Shown piece after piece: positions 1-8,665 of a DNA stretch of 64,000 bases. Made by a program: the position numbers and the translations under genes. The DNA lies in assembly GCA_027063225.1 (NCBI GenBank), contig JAMOSG010000036.1, positions 1-64,000 of the forward strand, in the 5' to 3' direction. Numbering within the stretch: the stretch's first letter is position 1; every line of letters begins with the position of its first letter. The stretch comes from Helicobacteraceae bacterium (lineage in GTDB: Bacteria > Campylobacterota > Campylobacteria > Campylobacterales > Sulfurimonadaceae). Below the pieces are notes generated by a model. It worked only from the letters and a program-made list of their open reading frames with translations, did not search any database and was not told where the DNA came from.

Positions 1-7
1 TCTTCTT

Positions 8-697
8 ATGAAAACATTATATGGCGATAGAGAGAAATGTTACAAATGTTATAGACCAAAGAGTTCTTGTATGTGTAAGTATTTTACACCCTTGCAAACA
101 GAAACAAAATTTATAATTTTAATGCACCCAAAAGAGTTTAAAAAAGTAAAAAACAATACGGGATTTTTTACACACAATAACCTCAGTAACTCAGAGGTTT
201 TTATAGGGATAGATTTTAGTGAGCATAGCAGGATTAATGAGATTATACAAACTCATCAAAGTTACATTCTCTACCCTTCAGATAATGCTATTGTTTTAAA
301 TAATACTAATCCAAAAACAACAAATCAACCAATTGCAATTTTTTTAATAGATGCAACATGGGCATGTGCAAAAAAGATTTTTTTAGAGAGCAAAAATCTC
401 CAACAACTCCCCTATTTAACATTTCAAACTAAAAAAGAATCTCAATACCAAATAAAAGTGCAACCGCAAAAAAATTACCTCTCTACCATAGAATCAACTC
501 AAGTGGTTTTAGAGCTTTTAACACAACATAAAATTGAAAACATTACATCTTTTGAGCTTGATAATTTTTTAACACCTTTTTTTAAGATGATAGAGTACCA
601 AAAACAACTTATTAGCAATCCAAAAAGTAATGCTGTAAGGTTTAAGCGTCACTCACACTCTATCTCAAAATCTTCCAAAGTTTCATCACTTTCATAA
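8..697 (+). CDS. DTW-domain protein, probable tRNA-uridine aminocarboxypropyltransferase
   Basis: The 229-residue protein has the marks of the DTW family. Four cysteines lie at residues 11, 14, 21 and 23 (zinc-binding type), followed by MHPKE at 39-43 and the signature DATW at 115-118. Characterised family members transfer the aminocarboxypropyl group of S-adenosylmethionine to a tRNA uridine (acp3U). The assignment to tRNA modification is by family. The ATG is 8 bases from the window edge, so its ribosome site cannot be judged, but the cysteine cluster near the N terminus fits this start. Its last 49 bases overlap the convergent nuclease gene, giving a basic, serine-rich tail. Confidence 0.8.
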   Translation: MKTLYGDREKCYKCYRPKSSCMCKYFTPLQTETKFIILMHPKEFKKVKNNTGFFTHNNLSNSEVFIGIDFSEHSRINEIIQTHQSYILYPSDNAIVLNNTNPKTTNQPIAIFLIDATWACAKKIFLESKNLQQLPYLTFQTKKESQYQIKVQPQKNYLSTIESTQVVLELLTQHKIENITSFELDNFLTPFFKMIEYQKQLISNPKSNAVRFKRHSHSISKSSKVSSLS

Positions 698-1317
698 GGG
701 AGATTATCAAATAAAAAACATCTTTTTTGTTTAGGAGTTACAATTATTTTTTCAAATAAAGTTGCTACTGCGATCTCACCCTCTCCTATTCTTTGAGGGT
801 TATCGCTAAAGTGTAACTCTATTGTCACAAACGCTTCACCATCTTCATAAGCCATTTCTCTTTCTAACTTTTCAGCTTCTAGCCATACACCACGGTTGAG
901 TTGAGGCTCTTGTGCAGCTATATTTGCTAAGGAGTAAGTTGCATAAAGTGCTTCTTTAGAGTAATCAAACGAAGCATCACTTGCTAAATGTCCTCTGTCG
1001 TATCCACTTCCTCTGTAGTCATCATACGAAGCAGCATATTCACGTGGAATAGTTGGCTCGATGTAAAAATTTTCTCTCTGCTCTATATTGTTTGCGTAAA
1101 CTTTAGAGCCATCTAAAGTGTAAGTAACCTCTAATGCAGATTTTAAATTGTAGTTATAACATATGGAGAAATAAGTCTTATCTATTGTGGTATCACAACC
1201 ATAAGTAGATTCTTCTTGCGGGGCTTGACATGCACTCAAAAAGAGTGCAAGAAAAAAGAAACTATTTTTTAAGAATAACTGTTGTAGATGTTTCAAAATC
1301 AAAATATTTTTTTGCAA
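649..1317 (-). CDS. DNA/RNA non-specific endonuclease, predicted lipoprotein
   Basis: This is a beta-beta-alpha metal nuclease of the NUC1/EndA type. The catalytic DRGH motif is at residues 107-110, and the downstream asparagine-containing stretch (NIAAQEPQLNRGVW) supplies the metal ligand region. The N terminus is basic, then hydrophobic, then has a lipobox ending in LSAC, so export and lipid attachment at Cys30 are likely. The start is uncertain. The longest frame uses TTG at 1317 and overlaps the M16 peptidase gene by 56 bases; a TTG at 1296 gives a shorter signal peptide. Neither has a good ribosome site. The likely role is degradation of extracellular nucleic acid. The 3' end overlaps the convergent DTW gene. 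Confidence 0.85.
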   Translation of the reverse strand: MQKNILILKHLQQLFLKNSFFFLALFLSACQAPQEESTYGCDTTIDKTYFSICYNYNLKSALEVTYTLDGSKVYANNIEQRENFYIEPTIPREYAASYDDYRGSGYDRGHLASDASFDYSKEALYATYSLANIAAQEPQLNRGVWLEAEKLEREMAYEDGEAFVTIELHFSDNPQRIGEGEIAVATLFEKIIVTPKQKRCFLFDNLPYESDETLEDFEIECE

Positions 1318-2554
1318 CTTCTAAAAGTTGTTTTGTATCCATTGCATTGACTCTATCTTCATACTCCATAAGTGGTGTAATATCTCCACGCACAAGGTAG
1401 CTTCCATAAAGGTTTGCAACAGATGTTGAACTCTCTAGTGAATAGATAAAATCTGCTTTTGTATTATTTTTAACTTTTAAAAGCTCCTCTTTTGAAACCT
1501 CTTTTGTTTTTAAAAGCTCTATCTCTTTTACAAGCTCTTTTTCAACATCTTTGGCTTTTACTCCAGCATTACATGTTGCTAAAAATATAAAAAGTCCAGG
1601 ATCTTTGTTTTCCATATTGTACGCATAAATAGAATTTACCATCTGTTTTTCATCTATAAGCTTTTTATATAAACGTGAACTTTTTCCAGAAAATAAAATT
1701 TCAGAAAGCATACTAAGGGCTACTTGGTCTTTGTGTGTATAATCTGGTATATGAAATGCAATAGCTAAAAATTCTACTTCACTCTCTTTATGAATAGTTA
1801 CACGTTTTGGGCCATCTTGTTTTGGCTCTACAAACTTAAACTCTGGAATTGTTGTATGGTTTTTAATACCACCAAACTTAGCCTCTGCTTGTTTAAATAC
1901 CTCTTGTGGCTCAACATCACCCGTTACAACTAAAATAGCATTATTTGGCTGGTAATATTTTTGGTGAAAATCTTTGATATCTTCTATTTTCCAATTTAAA
2001 ATATCGTTCATAAACCCAATTGGTGTCCAATGGTATGGGTGATAAATGTAAGCATTATTAAAAAGTCTAAAATACAAATACCCAAGAGGAGAGCTATCTG
2101 TTCTCCAGCGACGCTCCTCTGCTACAACATCACGCTCTGTTTGAAACTCTTCATCTTTTAAACTCAAATTTTGCATAAGTTCAGCAAATAAAGAGAGTGA
2201 TTCTTGTAAATTTTTAGTACTAGATTTGATGTAATAGTGAGTATAGTCAAAACTTGTAGAGGCATTATTTACCCCACCGAAACTTTTTACTTCATGGTCA
2301 AATTCACCAGCTTTGAGGTTCTTTGTAGATTTAAAGTTCATATGCTCAAGCATATGGGCAATTCCAGTTTTACCCATAACCTCATTTCTACTTCCAACTT
2401 TGTAAAAAATATCGGTACTAATAACCCCTGTTTCGTTATGTAGAGGAATAACTACAACCTCTAAACCATTGGAGAGTGTTTTTGTTTCATATTTTGGTAA
2501 TGATGTTCCCATTAAAATCCCTAAAGTAAGTAATAATGTTATAAAAATTTTCAT
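1262..2554 (-). CDS. M16 family zinc metallopeptidase, exported
   Basis: The 430-residue protein begins with a signal peptide (hydrophobic residues 4-17). It carries the inverted zinc motif HMLEH at 67-71 with the downstream glutamate region (ERDVVAEERRW) typical of active M16A peptidases. The second, inactive-type M16 half follows. The size matches single-chain periplasmic insulinase-like peptidases of Campylobacterota. It lies 2 bases downstream of pyrD on the same strand, the same neighbourhood as the C. jejuni pyrD-protease pair (from memory), so the two are probably cotranscribed. The substrate is unknown. Confidence 0.9.
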   Translation of the reverse strand: MKIFITLLLTLGILMGTSLPKYETKTLSNGLEVVVIPLHNETGVISTDIFYKVGSRNEVMGKTGIAHMLEHMNFKSTKNLKAGEFDHEVKSFGGVNNASTSFDYTHYYIKSSTKNLQESLSLFAELMQNLSLKDEEFQTERDVVAEERRWRTDSSPLGYLYFRLFNNAYIYHPYHWTPIGFMNDILNWKIEDIKDFHQKYYQPNNAILVVTGDVEPQEVFKQAEAKFGGIKNHTTIPEFKFVEPKQDGPKRVTIHKESEVEFLAIAFHIPDYTHKDQVALSMLSEILFSGKSSRLYKKLIDEKQMVNSIYAYNMENKDPGLFIFLATCNAGVKAKDVEKELVKEIELLKTKEVSKEELLKVKNNTKADFIYSLESSTSVANLYGSYLVRGDITPLMEYEDRVNAMDTKQLLEVAKKYFDFETSTTVILKK

Positions 2555-2556
2555 AA

Positions 2557-3615
2557 CTATTTTCTATCTGCACCAATTGCTTGTGTGATATTTTCATATC
2601 CATCTGCTTTTAAAAGGTTTACTAATCCTTTATTGATATTCATAATCATATCTGGACCATGAAATACAAGGCCACTTAGCACTTGCACAAGTGAAGCCCC
2701 AGCTTTTATACGTTTATAGGCATCCTCTGCATTTTCAATTCCACCTACACTAATAAGTGTTGTTTTTCCATAAAGCTCTTTTGCAACTGCTTCAAAGATC
2801 TCAAAACTTTTCTCTTTAAGTACTGCCCCACTTAAACCACCTATACTTTTAGGGCTAGAAACAAGAGAATAATCTACTGTTGTGTTTGTTGCAATAATCC
2901 CATCTGCACCATTCTCCACTGCCATTGTTGTTAATGCTACGGCATCTTCTTTAGTCATATCTGGTGCAATTTTAAGTAAAATTGGCATAGAAGTAAGTGG
3001 CTTAATTGTTGCAAAAAGTTCACTAATGAACGCTTCATTTTGTAAATCACGCAAACCTGGTGTATTTGGAGAGGAGATATTAATAACAAAATAATCTCCT
3101 AGATTATTAAACTTCTGAACTAAATATTTATAATCTTCTATCGCTTTATCTTCTGGTGTTACTTTGTTTTTTCCAATATTAATTCCAATAGGTGTTGAAA
3201 AAGGGTACACCTGCTCTACCCTTTTTGCAATAACTTCTGCACCATCGTTATTAAACCCCATAGCATTTTGAATAGATCTCTCTGCCACATGACGAAACAT
3301 ACGAGGTTTTGGGTTCCCCTCTTGTGGTTTTGGTGTTACTGTTCCAATTTCAGTAAAACCAAACCCTAAAATTTGCATTGCGCGAACCATTGTTGCATTT
3401 TTATCAAACCCAGCCCCAAGCCCTACTGGATTGTAAAATTTTCTTCCAAAAAGCTCCTGTTCTAAAATATCATCTGCAATAAAATGTGATTTTAAAAATG
3501 GTGTAAAAGGAAGTTGCCAAATATTTGGAAGCTTTAAAACTGCCTCTGCAAGATGGTGTGCATCTTCTGGTTGCAGTTTAAAAAGTAGTGGTTTTATAGA
3601 TTCATAGTTAATCAT
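2557..3615 (-). CDS. pyrD: Dihydroorotate dehydrogenase (quinone), class 2
   Basis: PyrD oxidises dihydroorotate to orotate in pyrimidine synthesis and passes electrons to membrane quinone. The 352-residue length is that of class 2 enzymes, including the N-terminal helical membrane-association segment (residues 1-40). Visible family motifs are NPVGLGAGFDKN, the FTEIGTVTPKPQEGNPKPR block, NISSPNTPGL with the catalytic-serine region, and the phosphate-binding SVGGIENAEDAYKRIKAGA near the C terminus. Start ATG has an AGGGG-like ribosome site upstream. The M16 peptidase gene follows directly. Confidence 0.96.
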   Translation of the reverse strand: MINYESIKPLLFKLQPEDAHHLAEAVLKLPNIWQLPFTPFLKSHFIADDILEQELFGRKFYNPVGLGAGFDKNATMVRAMQILGFGFTEIGTVTPKPQEGNPKPRMFRHVAERSIQNAMGFNNDGAEVIAKRVEQVYPFSTPIGINIGKNKVTPEDKAIEDYKYLVQKFNNLGDYFVINISSPNTPGLRDLQNEAFISELFATIKPLTSMPILLKIAPDMTKEDAVALTTMAVENGADGIIATNTTVDYSLVSSPKSIGGLSGAVLKEKSFEIFEAVAKELYGKTTLISVGGIENAEDAYKRIKAGASLVQVLSGLVFHGPDMIMNINKGLVNLLKADGYENITQAIGADRK

Positions 3616-3705
3616 TTAAGATAGCCCCTGTTTTAGAGTAAAATTAGTGGGCTAATTGTAGCTTAACAAAGGTAAAGGTTTAATGAATACTAATACCTTT
3701 TTCTT

Positions 3706-4986
3706 TTATAAAAACGCAAACGCTAAAATAGGAAATGCAACAACAGCTCCAAGGGCTATAAGCTGTAAGATTATAAAAGGGATTATCCCTTTGTAAATAT
3801 CTATTGTTGTTACACTATTTCCTGCAGCACCTTTTACAAAAAAGAGGGAAAGTCCAAATGGTGGTGTTAAAAATGAAGCTTGTAAATTCATCGCTATAAG
3901 CACACCAAACCAAAGTGGATCGATCCCAAATGCATCCATAATTGGCACTAAAATTGGCACAACAATAAAGCTAATCTCTATAAAATCTATAAAAAATCCA
4001 AGTACAAAAATAGCAGCCATCGCTACAAATATAAAGACCCAAACATCGCCAATATCATTACTAAAAAAATCTAGTATCAAATCACTTCCACCAAGTTCAT
4101 TAAACACTAAACTAAAAGCGGTTGCACCTATAAGGATCATAAAAATCATACCTGTAAGTTTTACACTCTCTTTTAAAGTGTAAGCAAGCATCTCTAGTGA
4201 AAAAGTTTTGTTTATTACCGATAAAACAAGCCCACCAAACACACCAAAAGCAGCTGATTCTGTTGGGGAGGCAATCCCAGCAAAAATACTTCCTAAAACA
4301 AAAAACATTAAAACAAGTGGAGGTACTATTGCTAAAATAACTTCAGAGATTTTTAACTCTTTTTCTTGTTTAAGTGCTGGTGCATCATCTGGATACAAAT
4401 AGGCTCTAGCTAAAATGTATGTAATGTAAAGCCCAACCAAAACAAGCCCTGGTAAAATGGCTGCTTTAAACAAGTCTCCAACACTTACACTCATTACATC
4501 ACCAAGCACAATTAAAATAATAGATGGTGGAATAATCTGCCCAAGTGTTCCACTTGCTGCAATAGTCCCTGTTGCTAAACTTTTGCTGTATCTAGCTTGA
4601 AGCATAAGTGGAAGGGTTATAATGCTCATCATAACAACACTTGCAGAGACTATCCCCGTTGAAGCTGCTAAAAGTGCACCAACAAGCACAACACTCACAC
4701 CAAGTCCTCCACGCACACCTCTAAAGAGTGATGCCATAGAGAGTAAGAGTTTTTCTGCCATACCAGATTTTTCAAGCACAAGCCCCATCATAATAAACAG
4801 CGGAACAGCCATTAACGTAGAGTTGCTCATAATCCCATAAATGCGATATGGAAGAAGTTGAAAAATGGTATCTGCCACCCCTGTAAAAAGTGCAAAAATC
4901 ATCGCAACACCTGCAAATGAAAAAGCAACAGGCACACCTAAAAGAAGAAAAAAGAGTGCCACTCCAAACATCACAAGTGCTATCAT
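3706..4986 (-). CDS. dctM: TRAP transporter large permease subunit (DctM-like)
   Basis: This protein of about 426 residues is a multi-pass membrane protein with the TRAP DctM pattern: an N-terminal hydrophobic hairpin, a GTLGQIIPPSI motif in the middle, and NLQASFLTPPFG near the C terminus. It forms the ion-coupled channel of a tripartite periplasmic carboxylate-type importer. I choose the ATG at 4986 over the in-frame ATG at 4998, because 4986 overlaps the dctQ stop as ATGA and has GGAG six bases before it. The small permease gene is directly upstream. No periplasmic binding protein (DctP) gene lies nearby, so the substrate cannot be guessed. Confidence 0.93.
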   Translation of the reverse strand: MIALVMFGVALFFLLLGVPVAFSFAGVAMIFALFTGVADTIFQLLPYRIYGIMSNSTLMAVPLFIMMGLVLEKSGMAEKLLLSMASLFRGVRGGLGVSVVLVGALLAASTGIVSASVVMMSIITLPLMLQARYSKSLATGTIAASGTLGQIIPPSIILIVLGDVMSVSVGDLFKAAILPGLVLVGLYITYILARAYLYPDDAPALKQEKELKISEVILAIVPPLVLMFFVLGSIFAGIASPTESAAFGVFGGLVLSVINKTFSLEMLAYTLKESVKLTGMIFMILIGATAFSLVFNELGGSDLILDFFSNDIGDVWVFIFVAMAAIFVLGFFIDFIEISFIVVPILVPIMDAFGIDPLWFGVLIAMNLQASFLTPPFGLSLFFVKGAAGNSVTTIDIYKGIIPFIILQLIALGAVVAFPILAFAFL

Positions 4987-5450
4987 AAGGCTCTCCATTT
5001 TTTAAATTTTGCCACTAATTCTAACACACTCTCTAGTGTTAAAAGGGTAAATGCAACAACAATTAAAGATTTTACAATCCATCTATATGGTAACCCACCA
5101 GGATCACTTGACATCTCATTTTGGATAAAGCTCAAATGGGCAAAATCAAACCCCAAAACAGCAAGTAAAATAGAAAATGGAATAACAAAAAACAAAAGTG
5201 CAAACATATCTACAAGTAGTTTTGTTTTTTGTGTGTAATGCTCATAAAAAATATCTACTCTAACGTGGGAATTTTCTTTAAATGTATGCACAACACCTAG
5301 TAAAATAACAACATCAAAAAGGTGCCACTCCAACTCTTGCAAAGCTGTACTTCCAGCAGAAAAAAGATAACGCATAGAAGCATCATACACAACTAAAACC
5401 ACCAAAATAGCAAGAACAAAAAAAGTTATATTTGCAAAAAATCTACCCAT
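4983..5450 (-). CDS. dctQ: TRAP transporter small permease subunit (DctQ-like)
   Basis: The protein has 155 residues and four predicted membrane segments (about 5-25, 40-60, 80-105 and 125-145). It has the DctQ-type core with WHLFDVVILLGVVHTFKENSHVRVDIFYEH, where the charged NSHVRVD segment is typical of the family. DctQ supports and completes the DctM channel. Its stop overlaps the dctM start as ATGA, so the two are translationally coupled. It lies just downstream of murF on the same strand (9-base gap) and may be read from the same transcript, although no functional link to cell wall synthesis is evident. Confidence 0.9.
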   Translation of the reverse strand: MGRFFANITFFVLAILVVLVVYDASMRYLFSAGSTALQELEWHLFDVVILLGVVHTFKENSHVRVDIFYEHYTQKTKLLVDMFALLFFVIPFSILLAVLGFDFAHLSFIQNEMSSDPGGLPYRWIVKSLIVVAFTLLTLESVLELVAKFKKWRAL

Positions 5451-5459
5451 ACACTTTCC

Positions 5460-6905
5460 CTATATAAAACTTGGAGCATCATTGGCAAATAAAATAATAT
5501 CTCCACTTTGTGTTTGTTTTGCTAAGGTATCTGTTAGGTTTGCTTTATCTTCTAAAAAGATGCTATTTTTTACATGAAGATGTTTTTGAAATAGCTCTTT
5601 ATTTAAACTACCTGTAACAATTACAATATCAAACACATCATTTATAGCTTCTATAAGTTTAACATTAAGCTCATCACTACTCTCTACAAGCCCAGGAGTG
5701 ACTATAACTTTTCTTCCATTATGAAGTGAGCATAAGCGAATAGCCTCTAACATTCCATCAATATTACCGTTGTATCCATCATCTAAAATAATCTTTCCAC
5801 CAGCATCAATGCGTTGGAGCCTATGCTCTACTGGTTTTATTTTTGCAACTGCATCAATTATCTCTTGGTTGCTCATACCAAAACTTTTTGCTATTTTTAT
5901 GGCAACTTCAAGATTTTGTGCTTGAAATGTACCTAAGAGTTGTGTGCTAAAGTGAACATGTTCTCCATCTAGCTCTAAATCAAACTCTGTACTTTGTAAG
6001 GTTGCTACAACATTTTTTACCCCATTGCCAAAAAATTCCACTTTTGGGTGTGGTTCATCTGTAACAGAGGTATGAATATAAGCCTTTTGTAACTTAGGAG
6101 ATTGCATAATCTCTAACTTTGTTGCAACAATATTTTCTAAAGTTTTAAAATACTCAATATGCGCTAAACCAACTTTACCAACAACAACTCTTTGTGGCTC
6201 TAAAAAACTGGTAATTTCATAAATATCCCCACGCTCTCTTGCACCCGCTTCTGCTACATACACCTCAACATTATCTTTTAAATTGTTATTAACATCGGCA
6301 ACAATTCCACCTATGGTATTAACACTACGTGGTGTTGCGTAAACATTAAATTTTGTAGCTAAAACCTGTGCTACAAAGTTTTTAATACTTGTTTTTCCAT
6401 AACTTCCTGTTATAGCTACTATCTCTAAATTTTTAAAAGAGTTGAGTTTTTTCTTTGCCTCTTTTTTATAAACCATAAAAAGGTATTTCTCAACAACACT
6501 ACTGAAACCATACGCTAAAATAAGTGGCAAAAAGGCTCCATACTGTGCACAACTTGCTTTAAAACTACACACTATATCTTGTAAAAATACCAAAACAAAA
6601 AGTACAATTAAAAATCTTTTAACTCTCCACGTAAGCACTAACTTTTTATCTAGCTTCTTATGCCACAACCAAAGTGCCGGTAAATACCCAAATGCTAAAA
6701 AAACACCAAAAGACTCAGGCAAAATATGGTAAAGCACAAACGGAACTACAAAATAAAAAATATGCCACCACACTTTATGGTGTTTTAGCACTACACGTGT
6801 AAGTTTGTAGTCGTACCATTGAAGGTTAGTAATAAGATACCACCCAAGTGCCATTACAAATAAAACATTTGTAAAAAAAGATAGTAATAGTTGATACTCT
6901 TGCAT
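5460..6905 (-). CDS. murF: MurF-type Mur ligase with N-terminal membrane region
   Basis: This is a Mur ligase of 481 residues. The first 130 or so residues are largely hydrophobic (several membrane segments), an extension typical of Campylobacterota MurF. The catalytic part then has the ATP loop ITGSYGKTSIKNF, the carbamate/metal region (YVAEAGARERGDI), a histidine motif (GLAHIEYF) and a C-terminal domain with LDDGYNGNIDGM. It would add D-Ala-D-Ala to the UDP-MurNAc-tripeptide. In C. jejuni murF is followed by a hydrolase, ddl and ruvA. Here the hydrolase and ddl are separated from it by the restriction-modification island. Confidence 0.9.
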   Translation of the reverse strand: MQEYQLLLSFFTNVLFVMALGWYLITNLQWYDYKLTRVVLKHHKVWWHIFYFVVPFVLYHILPESFGVFLAFGYLPALWLWHKKLDKKLVLTWRVKRFLIVLFVLVFLQDIVCSFKASCAQYGAFLPLILAYGFSSVVEKYLFMVYKKEAKKKLNSFKNLEIVAITGSYGKTSIKNFVAQVLATKFNVYATPRSVNTIGGIVADVNNNLKDNVEVYVAEAGARERGDIYEITSFLEPQRVVVGKVGLAHIEYFKTLENIVATKLEIMQSPKLQKAYIHTSVTDEPHPKVEFFGNGVKNVVATLQSTEFDLELDGEHVHFSTQLLGTFQAQNLEVAIKIAKSFGMSNQEIIDAVAKIKPVEHRLQRIDAGGKIILDDGYNGNIDGMLEAIRLCSLHNGRKVIVTPGLVESSDELNVKLIEAINDVFDIVIVTGSLNKELFQKHLHVKNSIFLEDKANLTDTLAKQTQSGDIILFANDAPSFI

Positions 6906-6982
6906 TGTTTTCCTTTTTTAAACTCTTTGAAATTTTTTATATTTTATGGTATAATTTTTTTACAATTCGCCTTTTGGCACCC

Positions 6983-7000
6983 CCCTCTCATTTGAGAGGG
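6983..7000. repeat. Perfect inverted repeat at the left edge of the restriction-modification island
   Basis: An 8-base arm CCCTCTCA (6983-6990) is followed by two bases and its exact complement TGAGAGGG (6993-7000). It lies between the end of the second methylase gene (7014) and the start of murF (6905), within an otherwise very AT-rich gap. On the minus strand it could end transcription of the island operon, although no clear U-run follows. Alternatively it is a leftover of the insertion. No matching repeat was seen at the other end near 11400. Confidence 0.45.
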
Positions 7001-7013
7001 ATAAATAAATTTC

Positions 7014-7757
7014 TTATTTTTTAAAAACAAAAATATGTTCATGCATAATTAGCAAGAAATTATATTCTTTACTTTTATTGACCCAAAAACCTGTCGCTTT
7101 ACAATTATGTTGGTGTTTAATAATATCTTCTTTTAAACTAAAACCAACCTTTAAAAATCTTTCCATAACTTTATATGCTAAAGGTTGATACATTTTATTT
7201 CTTCTTGTATCCCCAATTAAAATAGCACAATATTTATCTTTTTTCAAAACTCTGTAAAACTCTTTTGCTACCTTTTCCATCTCATCACAAAATAGATCTA
7301 AATCATGAATATTTGATAAATCTTCATCAATTTTTTTCTCACTATATTTTATAATATCTGCATAAGGAGGGTGATTAAGTATAAAGTCTATACTTTCATC
7401 TTTTAACATATCGAGTTTTCTACTATCATTTAGTTCAACTCTAATTTTTGGATTATATTCACAATTAAATTCTAAAGCTTTGCTCGTTAGTTCTATAGCA
7501 TTTGGATTAATGTCTAAAGCTAACAAATTTCTATTTAAGAGCTTGCATTCAATAGCTGTCGTTCCACCACCTACCATTGGATCAAGTAAATAATCACCCT
7601 CTTTTGAATATCTAAGAATTAAATTTCTAACAACTTCTGGAGCCCAGTTACCACGATATTTAGAATTATGTGTAGCCCATTTCCCACGACGAGCAAAACT
7701 CCATACAGTAGTACATTCTTGTTCAAAATGTTCTGGATTTAATTTTTTAATTGACAT
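7014..7757 (-). CDS. DNA methyltransferase, N6-adenine/N4-cytosine class, with NHPPY motif
   Basis: The protein has 247 residues. The SAM-binding motif DPMVGGGTT is at 59-67, with an acidic LALDINPNA strand at 79-87. The catalytic motif IV is NHPPY at 128-132, followed by the conserved CAILIGDTRR and KHQHNCKATGFW segments. The SAM motif precedes the catalytic motif, and a WSF...NWAP segment comes first, as in a widespread family of DNA methylases with an (N/T)HPPY motif. This differs from DpnA, the second methylase of the DpnII system, whose DPPY comes near the N terminus. The start overlaps the end of the endonuclease gene by 19 bases. The target base and sequence cannot be read; protection of GATC is an inference from context. 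Confidence 0.85.
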   Translation of the reverse strand: MSIKKLNPEHFEQECTTVWSFARRGKWATHNSKYRGNWAPEVVRNLILRYSKEGDYLLDPMVGGGTTAIECKLLNRNLLALDINPNAIELTSKALEFNCEYNPKIRVELNDSRKLDMLKDESIDFILNHPPYADIIKYSEKKIDEDLSNIHDLDLFCDEMEKVAKEFYRVLKKDKYCAILIGDTRRNKMYQPLAYKVMERFLKVGFSLKEDIIKHQHNCKATGFWVNKSKEYNFLLIMHEHIFVFKK

Positions 7758-8665
7758 ATTTCTTCTAAAATTCCATTTTTTAGCATATGTAGATTTATAA
7801 CATAATTGTTATGATTGAAAGTTTCTTCAAGTGAGTTTAAAGCTGTTAGCCAACCTTGTCCATCTGTTATCCATATAAATTCTATGCCTTGATTCGTTAT
7901 AAAGTCATTAAGATATTGATACTCTCCTGCTGTTGCTTTGAGCTTTGAACCACCACTACTATAAAAATTTACTTCTATAAGATAAAGTTTTTTAGTAATC
8001 TTATTAAACAATGCAAAATCAAATCTACGATTATTCTTATCTGTAACTATTTCATAATTAAAATGTTCTTTTATTTTTGGTTGAGTAGCCTGTTCTATAT
8101 ATGTAAAATTTAAATTATTTTTACAAAATTGTTCTAAATAACCACTAACAATATTTTCCATAGAGACACCTGTTCTATTTTTTCTAGCATTACTATTTAA
8201 ACCAACTTCTACACCAAACACATAATCAATTAAATTTTTAATATTATAATCACAAAAAAGTTTTTTTAACCCTGTTTTTTCAATAAAACTATAGTAATGT
8301 TCTATAAGATCATTATTCACTAAATTTGGTTTTTTAAAAACATATTTTTTTGTCTCTAAAGTTATTATATCATCTATTAATTCCAATTTTGTTTCACGAC
8401 TTGCTAAAAGAATTGGAAAAGCTTCTACAATCGCTGGATTTTGCCTAAACAAATAGTTAAAATTATCTTTAAAATTATCTTTTTTATTAAGTAAGAAATT
8501 CAAATTATTTAAAAGCAGTTCATACTTACTTTTATTCTCATTAACTTTTTGCCAATCTACCAAATAAGTATGATTTGCAATTGTAGGTAAAAAATTTTTA
8601 TATAAATACTCAAAAGCATTTTCAGTTCTTATATTGTTTTTTAGTATAAAGTTTTGGTAATTCAT
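7739..8665 (-). CDS. DpnII/MboI-family type II restriction endonuclease (predicted GATC)
   Basis: The protein has 308 residues. The conserved family core is intact: RKNRTGVSMENIV at 161-173, RRFDFAL at 213-219 (active-site Asp216), the LIEVNFYSSGGSKL strand at 229-242 with Glu231, then TAGEYQ and the FIWITDGQGW block at 263-272. These correspond to the PD-(D/E)xK-type core of DpnII, MboI and relatives, which cut unmethylated GATC. Length is close to DpnII. Its start overlaps the stop of the upstream unknown gene as ATGA, with an AAGGA ribosome site. The Dam-type methylase in the same operon is the expected protecting enzyme. Confidence 0.93.
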   Translation of the reverse strand: MNYQNFILKNNIRTENAFEYLYKNFLPTIANHTYLVDWQKVNENKSKYELLLNNLNFLLNKKDNFKDNFNYLFRQNPAIVEAFPILLASRETKLELIDDIITLETKKYVFKKPNLVNNDLIEHYYSFIEKTGLKKLFCDYNIKNLIDYVFGVEVGLNSNARKNRTGVSMENIVSGYLEQFCKNNLNFTYIEQATQPKIKEHFNYEIVTDKNNRRFDFALFNKITKKLYLIEVNFYSSGGSKLKATAGEYQYLNDFITNQGIEFIWITDGQGWLTALNSLEETFNHNNYVINLHMLKNGILEEICQLKN

